From: Polyangiaceae bacterium
GTDB lineage: Bacteria > Myxococcota > Polyangia > Polyangiales > Polyangiaceae
Length of the DNA stretch: 11,657 bases
Assembly: GCA_025936205.1 (NCBI GenBank)
Contig: JAICTU010000291.1
Location: 1 to 11,657, forward strand
Reading direction: 5' to 3'
Below are positions 1 through 5,689 of the stretch, one piece after another (position 1 is the first letter of the stretch; each line of letters opens with the position of its first letter). Below the pieces are notes generated by a model. It had not been told where the DNA came from and made no database searches. It saw only the letters and a program-made list of their open reading frames with translations. The translations under genes were made by a program, and so were the position numbers.

Positions 1-1
1 G

Positions 2-406
2 CTCGTACAGTGGTTGACCATGGCGCGCGTGGTGAGAGGCCAGGTGCTCAGCTTGCGCCGGCGCGAGTTCGTGCTCGCGGCCCGCTTGATCGGCGCCAGT
101 GACGCGCGGGTGATCGCGCTGCACATCTTGCCCAATGCCGCGGGAGTGATCCTGGTGTACGCGACGCTGACGGTACCGGCCGTGATCATCCTGGAGTCCT
201 TTCTGTCGTTTCTCGGGCTGGGCGTGAAGCTCTCCTGGGGCCAGCTGGTGGCGGAGGCCGTGAGCGTGGTCAACCCGGTCCACTCCTTCTGGTGGCTGCT
301 CTGGTGGCCGGGGTCGCTGCTGGCGCTCACGCTGCTCAGCCTCAACTACCTGGGAGATGGGCTGCGCGACGCGCTCGATCCCAAGGCGCGCGCTGCGCTC
401 GAGTGA
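2..406 (+). CDS. Peptide/nickel-type ABC transporter permease, DppC/OppC family (5' partial)
   Basis: This is the C-terminal part of an inner-membrane permease that forms half of the translocation channel of a dipeptide/oligopeptide (or nickel) importer. The reading frame is open back to the left window edge, so the N-terminal part of the gene is missing. The visible protein begins LVQWLTMARVVRGQVLSL, typical of DppC/OppC just before the coupling helix. The EAA-type loop follows (AARLIGAS, then HILPN), which docks on the ATPases. After it come hydrophobic stretches (VILVYATLTVPAVIILE; WWLLWWPGSLLALTLLSL) and the family ending NYLGDGLRDALDPK. The stop at 404-406 lies 6 bp before the ATPase start, so the genes are in one operon. 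Substrate cannot be told from the sequence. Internal TTG or ATG codons near 14-22 are not the real start, because the family homology continues upstream of them. Confidence 0.93.
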   Translation, partial: LVQWLTMARVVRGQVLSLRRREFVLAARLIGASDARVIALHILPNAAGVILVYATLTVPAVIILESFLSFLGLGVKLSWGQLVAEAVSVVNPVHSFWWLLWWPGSLLALTLLSLNYLGDGLRDALDPKARAALE

Positions 407-412
407 GGTGCC

Positions 413-1498
413 GTGAGCCGACCCAGCCCCGCCCAATCCCCCACGGAGACTGCCCCTGCAGAGCTTTCCACTGACCCGCTGCTCGCGGTGCGGGATCTGG
501 TGAGCGAGTTCCGCACCGAGCAGGCGCTGGTGCGGGCGGTCGACGGTGTGAGCTTCGAGCTCGCACGAGCCGAGGTACTGGGCCTGGTGGGAGAATCCGG
601 GTCGGGCAAGAGTGTCACCGCCCTCAGCATCCTGGGCCTGCTGCCGCGCCCGCACGGCCGCGTGCGCTCGGGCTCGGTCCGCTTCGCCGGCCGTGAGTTG
701 ATCGGCTTGCCGGAGCGCGAGCTACGCGCTTTGCGCGGGGCGCGCATCGCAATGATCTTCCAGGATCCGATGAGCAGCCTCAACCCGTACCTGAAGGTGG
801 GCGACCAGCTTGCCGAGGTCTGCGAGCTGCACCTCGGCTTCACGCGGCAGCGCGCCTGGCAGCGCGCGGTCGAGCTGCTCGGTCAGGTGCAGATCCCCGA
901 CGCCGCGCGCCGCGCCAGCCAATATCCACACGAGCTGAGCGGCGGCATGCGCCAGCGCGCGATGATCGCCATGGCGCTGTGTTGCGAGCCCGCGCTGTTG
1001 ATCGCCGATGAACCGACCACAGCACTGGACGTGACCGTTCAGGCGCAGATCCTGGAGCTGCTGCTGCACCTGCGCGACGAGCGCCAGCTCTCGATTCTGC
1101 TCATCACCCACGATCTGGGAGTGGTCAACACCACCTGTGATCGGGTCCTGGTCATGTACGCAGGCCGCATCGTGGAGGCGGCGCCCGCGCGCGCGCTGTT
1201 CGAGGCGCCCCACCATCCGTACACACGCGCGCTGCTGGATAGCGTGCCGCGCGCAGACGTACCGGCAGCGTCGGCTCCAGGCGCTGCCGTCGCGGACAGC
1301 ACGGGAAACAAACGCCGCCTGCTGACGGCGCTCGACGGCTTGCCCCCGCGGCTCGACCTCGGCCCCTTTACGGCCTGCAGCTTCGCCCCGCGCTGCAGGC
1401 ACGCGATCCAAGCCTGCCACGAGGGCGAGCCGGCGCTGCTCCGCACGGCCCCGGGGCGCGCTGCGCGCTGCATCCGTCCGCGAGAGGAGTGGACGTGA
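413..1498 (+). CDS. Peptide ABC transporter ATP-binding protein, DppD/OppD type
   Basis: This is a cytoplasmic ATPase subunit (361 aa) that powers import through the DppB/C-type permeases. All ABC motifs are visible: Walker A GESGSGKS (residues 60-67), Q-loop Q117 in [11 protein letters not shown], signature LSGGMRQR (175-182), Walker B LLIADEP (D199, E200), the D-loop ALD, and the switch histidine H233 in ITHDLG. The C-terminal oligopeptide-transporter extension (HHPYTRALL, about 266 onward) carries four cysteines, C322, C328, C335 and C353. In family members such as the Thermoanaerobacter DppD this region binds a 4Fe-4S cluster. The GTG start lies 6 bp after the permease stop. About 25 non-conserved residues precede the ATPase domain, so a somewhat later start is possible. 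The 3' end overlaps the next gene by 4 bp (GTGA), which suggests translational coupling. Confidence 0.96.
   Translation: MSRPSPAQSPTETAPAELSTDPLLAVRDLVSEFRTEQALVRAVDGVSFELARAEVLGLVGESGSGKSVTALSILGLLPRPHGRVRSGSVRFAGRELIGLPERELRALRGARIAMIFQDPMSSLNPYLKVGDQLAEVCELHLGFTRQRAWQRAVELLGQVQIPDAARRASQYPHELSGGMRQRAMIAMALCCEPALLIADEPTTALDVTVQAQILELLLHLRDERQLSILLITHDLGVVNTTCDRVLVMYAGRIVEAAPARALFEAPHHPYTRALLDSVPRADVPAASAPGAAVADSTGNKRRLLTALDGLPPRLDLGPFTACSFAPRCRHAIQACHEGEPALLRTAPGRAARCIRPREEWT
1485..1489 (+). promoter_or_regulatory. Ribosome binding site AGGAG deciding the DppF-type start
   Basis: AGGAG sits 5 nt before the GTG at 1495. The alternative in-frame GTG at 1489 overlaps this site and so would have no free Shine-Dalgarno sequence. 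That favours 1495, which also gives the common 4-bp GTGA stop/start overlap with the upstream ATPase gene. Confidence 0.6.
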
Positions 1499-2466
1499 GC
1501 AATCCCCTGCTCGAGCTGGAGGACCTGCGCGTCTACTTCGACAGCTCCGCGGGTCAGGTGCGCGCCGTCGATGGCGTCAGCCTTCAGCTCTCCCCCGGAC
1601 AGACACTGGCCATCGTCGGCGAGTCCGGATGCGGCAAGTCGACGCTCGCGCGCGCCGTGCTCGGGCTCGAGAAACCGCGCTCGGGGCGCGTGCTCTTCCG
1701 CGGTCGAGAGACCGCGTACGACCGCCGCTCCCAGCGCGCCCTCTGGCGCGAGCTGCAGATGATCTTTCAGGACCCGGACGCCAGCTTGAATCCACGCCTG
1801 ACCATCGGCAGCGCGGTAGCGGAGCCGATCGCTCTGCTGCAACGCCTGCCGCGTCCGGCCTGCATCGAGGGCGCGCGCAAATGGTTGCGACAGGTCGGCA
1901 TCGATCCCAGCTTGTTCGATCGCTATCCACACGAGCTCTCCGGCGGCCAGCGGCAGCGCGTCAGCATCGCGCGCGCGCTCGCCGTCGAGCCACGCGCGCT
2001 GGTCCTCGATGAGGCCGTCTCCGCCCTCGACGTGTCGATCCGCGCGCAGATCCTGAATCTACTGGTCGCGCTGCAAGACGAGCTCGGGCTCGCCTACCTG
2101 TTCATCACGCACGACCTGGGCGTCGTGCGCCATCTCGCCCACGAGGTGGCGGTGATGTACCTGGGCCAGATCGTCGAGCGAGCCGAGACCCAGAGGCTGT
2201 TCGCAGCTCCGCAGCATCCGTATACGCGCGCGCTGCTCGCGGCAGTGCCCAGCCTCGCCCCCGGCGCCAGGCCCGCTGCCTCGAACCTGGGCGGCGAGCT
2301 ACCGTCGCCGGTCTCGCCACCCGCGGGCTGCCGCTTTCACACGCGCTGCCCGGAGGTCTTCGCGCGCTGCCGAGTGGAAGCTCCCGAGCTGTTCACGATC
2401 GGCTCACGCCGAGCGCGTTGCTTTCTCGTCGAGCGCTCCAGCGACGACCCGCTCGACGGCAACTGA
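1495..2466 (+). CDS. Peptide ABC transporter ATP-binding protein, DppF/OppF type
   Basis: This is the second cytoplasmic ATPase (323 aa from the GTG at 1495) and partner of the preceding DppD-type subunit. Together they form the heterodimeric motor of a peptide importer. Motifs: Walker A GESGCGKST (42-50), Q-loop Q92 in IFQDPDASLNP, signature LSGGQRQR (148-155), Walker B LVLDEAVSALD (D172, E173) and switch H206 in FITHDLG. The DEAVSALD form, with Ala where DppD has Pro, is usual for DppF. The C-terminal extension starts at QHPYTRALL and carries four cysteines (C279, C285, C292, C309) in the same spacing pattern as in the neighbour, so it may also hold an Fe-S cluster. This is the last gene of the visible operon. 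No substrate-binding protein follows, so that gene and the second permease should lie upstream of the window. The downstream gene is convergent, 13 bp away. Confidence 0.96.
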   Translation: MSNPLLELEDLRVYFDSSAGQVRAVDGVSLQLSPGQTLAIVGESGCGKSTLARAVLGLEKPRSGRVLFRGRETAYDRRSQRALWRELQMIFQDPDASLNPRLTIGSAVAEPIALLQRLPRPACIEGARKWLRQVGIDPSLFDRYPHELSGGQRQRVSIARALAVEPRALVLDEAVSALDVSIRAQILNLLVALQDELGLAYLFITHDLGVVRHLAHEVAVMYLGQIVERAETQRLFAAPQHPYTRALLAAVPSLAPGARPAASNLGGELPSPVSPPAGCRFHTRCPEVFARCRVEAPELFTIGSRRARCFLVERSSDDPLDGN

Positions 2467-2483
2467 GCCGCCCGAGCGCTCAG
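2463..2483. terminator. Short hairpin between convergent genes (possible bidirectional terminator)
   Basis: CTGAGC (2463-2468) and GCTCAG (2478-2483) form a perfect 6-bp stem with a 9-nt loop. The stem spans the stop codons of both convergent genes (the DppF-type ATPase and the TPR protein). There is no clear T-run on either side, so function as an intrinsic terminator is uncertain. Confidence 0.3.
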
Positions 2484-3544
2484 AAATGCATGCTGAATTC
2501 TGCGCCGACCTGTCCGGGCCCGGCGATGGGTATGAGCCGCGCCGTGTTGGAGGCCCCGGCATCCGAAGCCGGCTTGGGCGGGTCGTCGTGGAACAAGAGC
2601 AACGCGCCCGCCGTCACCGCCGCGGCGCCCGCGAGGGAGTAGCCAACGATGCCGTACAGCGCGGTGCGGTCACGCCGATCTTCCAGATTGGAGACCTGGG
2701 GCTCATTCGGTGGCTCCGCACCAGCCGCGTCTCGGGCCTGCTTGTCGAGCTTGCCCGCCTCGATCGTGAAGTAGGTTCCGCCGATGGCAAAAGCCCCCGC
2801 CACGCCGGCCCACAAGCCCCAGTGCGCCCAGACGGACGGCTTGCTCTCCAGCGCAGGCGCTGGTGCCGAGCCTCCGCTCTTCGCGCCCGGCTCGACGTCG
2901 ATCGCCTTCAGCTCATTGCCGGCTTCGTCGTGGAAGACCACGCGGATCGTCTGCACGTCGGATTCGATCTCGACGCGCGCCCCCTTGCCCTCCAGCTTGG
3001 CGTGACCGACATCGCCGCCGGCACGAGTGGTGACGACCTCGATGTTCTTGACCAGGCGCAACGGATCGTTGCGCAGGCGCACGTCGAGCACGCCGTCTTG
3101 CAACTGCGCCGAGGCGTCGAGGACGCCCACTTCCGTCACGCGACTGCGCGCCTCGTTCAGCCTCTCCCGGATCTTGGGAGAGCCACCCGCGGGGAAAATG
3201 GTCGCCGGTTCGAGCATCAACGCGAGGTAGAACGAGTCGGTGGCTTCCACGTCGTTGCCGAGCGCGGCCTCGCACTGACCGATGTTGAAGTATGCCTTCG
3301 CCAGCTGGCCCGACGTGGCGTGCCCGGACTGCACCACGGAAAACAGCAACTGCTGCGCCTCGGTGTAGTTGAGCTGCTCGATGGCCTTGACCGCCTGATC
3401 GAGCTTGCCCGTCTCCTCGTTCTGAGGTTCAGCAGCCGCGCTGTCCGGCTTCGCCTCGTCTGCGGCGAACGCGCTACCGCTGCCGAGCAGCAACCCCAGT
3501 GCCGCAGCGGCTACCAACCCGCGCCGCGCAACTCTCGAACGCAT
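2480..3544 (-). CDS. Secreted TPR-repeat envelope protein with two hydrophobic segments
   Basis: 354 aa, no named family recognised. It begins with a clear Sec signal peptide: Arg-rich start, hydrophobic core VAAAALGLLLG, likely cleavage after AFA at residue 27. Residues about 48-115 resemble tetratricopeptide repeats (AIEQLNYTEAQQLL; AKAYFNIGQCEAALGNDVEA), which usually bind proteins. Residues 140-220 look like a beta-rich domain with alternating charged and hydrophobic residues. Two hydrophobic stretches follow, about 238-258 (WGLWAGVAGAFAIGGTYF) and 295-318 (YGIVGYSLAGAAAVTAGALLLF), separated by a charged segment, so the C-terminal part probably crosses a membrane. This layout (signal, TPR, then two helices) is common in myxobacterial proteins encoded beside PEGA or kinase genes. 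It lies 60 bp downstream of the pseudokinase-PEGA gene on the same strand, and the product may work with it in the envelope. The ATG start is preceded by GAGGA and GGAAG, either of which could serve as RBS. Confidence 0.87.
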   Translation of the reverse strand: MRSRVARRGLVAAAALGLLLGSGSAFAADEAKPDSAAAEPQNEETGKLDQAVKAIEQLNYTEAQQLLFSVVQSGHATSGQLAKAYFNIGQCEAALGNDVEATDSFYLALMLEPATIFPAGGSPKIRERLNEARSRVTEVGVLDASAQLQDGVLDVRLRNDPLRLVKNIEVVTTRAGGDVGHAKLEGKGARVEIESDVQTIRVVFHDEAGNELKAIDVEPGAKSGGSAPAPALESKPSVWAHWGLWAGVAGAFAIGGTYFTIEAGKLDKQARDAAGAEPPNEPQVSNLEDRRDRTALYGIVGYSLAGAAAVTAGALLLFHDDPPKPASDAGASNTARLIPIAGPGQVGAEFSMHF

Positions 3545-3590
3545 CGCTTCCGACGTCCTCGTGCTTGAAGTGTAGAGCCGACTGAAACGA

Positions 3591-3606
3591 AACGGCGCTC
3601 GCCGTT
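3591..3606 (-). terminator. Putative intrinsic terminator after the pseudokinase-PEGA gene
   Basis: Read on the minus strand, AACGGC, loop GAGC and GCCGTT form a perfect 6-bp stem followed by TCGTTTCAG. The stem starts within the TAA stop of the pseudokinase gene. The stem is short and the T-run interrupted, so it may only partly reduce transcription into the TPR gene 60 bp further on. Confidence 0.35.
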
Positions 3607-5689
3607 ACTCGCCTTCGGCCCAGGTGACCTTGACGGTCTCCGTCTTACCAGCATCGAGCTGAAGCGTGAACCGCTTCGTGCGCCCGTCCTCCGTGCGCGC
3701 GATCATGCGGTGCAGGCCCGGCTGAAGCTCGAGCCGCACCAGCGGTGTGACGCCCTTCTTGTCGCCGTCGATGAACACCGTCGCATACGGATTGGCGTCC
3801 ACGCTGAGGTACGCCATCTTCGGCTGTCCCTCTTCGATGACCAGGTCGCCGTCCGCCGGCTTGCCAGCGGCCGCCTTCGGAGCCGTCGCGGGCGGCGGGC
3901 TCGCCGGCGCAGCAGGCTCGGACTCCGCCGGTGCCTCCGGCAAGTCGCTCACGCCCACGGTAGCCGGCTCGCTGTCTGGGCTTGCAGCACGCGCCGCCTC
4001 CGTGGAGGCACTCGTCGAAGCACTGCGAGTCGTTGCGCGCTTGGGCGTCGCCGCCACCTTGCGCAACACCGCACGCCCAGGACCGCGGCCTGCGGCAGAT
4101 GCCCGGGCAGCCGCGCCGCGCGCTGGCACCTCGTCCGCCGGCTCCTCCGTGACCGCCGCCGCTGGAGCGGTAGCCGCCACTCCAGCAGTGCCTGCAGCCG
4201 GACCTGCTGCCTCTTCCGCCGGTGCCTTCTCCGCCGGAACAGGCTCGGCCTTCGGCGCCGACGACGCGGCACTTGGATTGATTGCGCTCGGAGCGGGTGC
4301 GCTGGCCGCAGCCACGCGCGTCTCCGGACTCGGGACCTCGCGCGGGGCGCGAGCCACCGAGCGGCTCGCCATCACAGCAGCCCCGGAAGCCACTGCTACC
4401 AGCACGCCGAGCAGCCCGACCACCGCCCAGCGCGACCAACCCTGGCGCACGCCCTCCGGCGGGTTGCTGTCGTGCATCCAGGCTTGCGGCTGCGAGGGCC
4501 CTTCTGACTCCAGGTCCTCGCCGTCGTAGATCCTCGTGACGGCGTCGTCGCCCCCCTCTTCCTGGTACTCTCCCAGGGCCAGACTGGCCTCCGCCGGATC
4601 GGGCGCGTCTCCGCCCTCCACCGACTCCGCCTCGGTCACCTGCTCGACGTCCTCGGAAGGCGGCGGAGCGCTGGCGGCCGCCTCGCGCTGATCCGCCCAC
4701 TCGATCTCCCGGAGGCTGCGCACCTGGCGCCGGCGCTCCAGCAGATACTGCTCGCACACGCCGCGCACTTGCGCGCTGATGCTCTGGCGCGCGACCACCG
4801 TCCCGGTGCGGCGCACGGCGTCTTGAAGAGCCGCCGCGAAGGTATCGACGTTCGTGAAGCCGGCGCTCGGACCCGCGCGCAACATGTCGCGCACGATCGC
4901 CCCGAGGTCGTCCCGTTCACCATCCGCTGCCGGAGCGTCACCCAGCAGCTCCTGCAGCACGGCGCCCAGCGAGTGCACATCCACCGCTGCCGTCACGGGC
5001 GCGCCGCTCAGTAGCTCCGGTGATGCATACGCCAGCGCCGCCGCGGGGACATGCTCCCGCCCCACGACCCTGCCGATCGGTCTGGAACCGATCAGCCCCA
5101 TCACCTTGACGTCGCCGCGCTCGGTCAGCAGGAAGTTACGCGGGCACAGCGACCCGTGAACGAACCCGCCCGCCTCTTCGTCGTCCAGGCTGAGCTTGTG
5201 CAGGCGGCGCACCAGCTCGCACGCCTGAAGAATGATGCCGACGGCCACGCCCGAGGGCATTCGCCGCCCTCGCTCGCGCAAGCCTTCGATGATCTGGGCG
5301 AGGAAGACACCTTCCTCAAACCCGTAAACCGCAAACGGACGCCCGTCCAGAACGCCGTAGTCCAGCAACGGGACCACCTGGGGTCCGTTGAGCTTCAGCG
5401 CCAGCAACGCTTCGAGCCAGAGTGCATCCGCACCGGCGCGCGTCCGATTGTTCTCTCCCGTGTGCTTGAGCAGCACCGGCTGGGTATTCCCTGCCGTGTC
5501 GCGCTGCTCCCCGAGCCACGTCCCCCAGGCTCCGTCGGCGTCGAGCTCGCTCAACGCGCGGTAGACAAATGCACCCTGAGAGACGCTGTCCGGCAACCCG
5601 TGCCGGGCCTTGAGCCTCTTCGGCTTTGATAACTTAAACACCCCAAACCGCGAACGGTTTGGGGTGCCTAAATTCTGGAACGAGTCCAT
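3605..5689 (-). CDS. Membrane-anchored pseudokinase with C-terminal PEGA domain
   Basis: 694 aa. Residues about 38-295 have a protein-kinase fold: the VAIK-like lysine K75 (VLLKHTG), the alpha-C glutamate E93, YASPELL (221-227) for the APE motif, and D237 with SLGAVLQELL for subdomain IX. The catalytic residues are gone. The HRDLKPEN loop reads HGSLCPRN (178-185), with the catalytic Asp replaced by Ser, and the DFG segment reads GLI (198-200) after VKVM. It is therefore very likely catalytically dead and acts as a scaffold or allosteric partner. An acidic linker follows, then one transmembrane helix (about 421-441), a long Ala/Pro/Glu-rich linker (about 445-615) and a PEGA domain (about 626-690, NPYATVFIDGDKKGVTPL), expected outside the inner membrane. 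The ATG at 5689 overlaps the upstream ORF end by 22 bp and a perfect hairpin lies in codons 8-17. The RBS (AAGAAGAGG) directly abuts the ATG. A later start before residue 37 would keep all domains. Confidence 0.9.
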   Translation of the reverse strand: MDSFQNLGTPNRSRFGVFKLSKPKRLKARHGLPDSVSQGAFVYRALSELDADGAWGTWLGEQRDTAGNTQPVLLKHTGENNRTRAGADALWLEALLALKLNGPQVVPLLDYGVLDGRPFAVYGFEEGVFLAQIIEGLRERGRRMPSGVAVGIILQACELVRRLHKLSLDDEEAGGFVHGSLCPRNFLLTERGDVKVMGLIGSRPIGRVVGREHVPAAALAYASPELLSGAPVTAAVDVHSLGAVLQELLGDAPAADGERDDLGAIVRDMLRAGPSAGFTNVDTFAAALQDAVRRTGTVVARQSISAQVRGVCEQYLLERRRQVRSLREIEWADQREAAASAPPPSEDVEQVTEAESVEGGDAPDPAEASLALGEYQEEGGDDAVTRIYDGEDLESEGPSQPQAWMHDSNPPEGVRQGWSRWAVVGLLGVLVAVASGAAVMASRSVARAPREVPSPETRVAAASAPAPSAINPSAASSAPKAEPVPAEKAPAEEAAGPAAGTAGVAATAPAAAVTEEPADEVPARGAAARASAAGRGPGRAVLRKVAATPKRATTRSASTSASTEAARAASPDSEPATVGVSDLPEAPAESEPAAPASPPPATAPKAAAGKPADGDLVIEEGQPKMAYLSVDANPYATVFIDGDKKGVTPLVRLELQPGLHRMIARTEDGRTKRFTLQLDAGKTETVKVTWAEGE
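5639..5666 (-). terminator. Perfect 12-bp hairpin with TTCG loop, terminator-like, minus strand
   Basis: CACCCCAAACCG (5639-5650) and CGGTTTGGGGTG (5655-5666) pair perfectly around a 4-nt loop that reads TTCG on the minus strand. It is followed there by TTTAAGTTATC, a short U-rich stretch, as in an intrinsic terminator for transcripts coming from the cytochrome gene. On the plus strand no T-run follows. It lies 2 bp beyond the formal end of the cytochrome ORF and inside the first codons of the pseudokinase ORF, so it could instead act as an attenuator or translation-control hairpin. Confidence 0.6.

Noticed and set aside
2486..3568. A 360-codon plus-strand frame opposite the TPR protein
   Set aside because: It is Arg/Leu/Val-rich with no domain, while the minus frame has a signal peptide and TPR-like repeats.
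3710..4529. Overlapping Ala/Arg-rich plus-strand frames opposite the pseudokinase linker
   Set aside because: They arise from the Ala/Pro-rich GC-biased linker of the minus-strand gene and show no domain or RBS.
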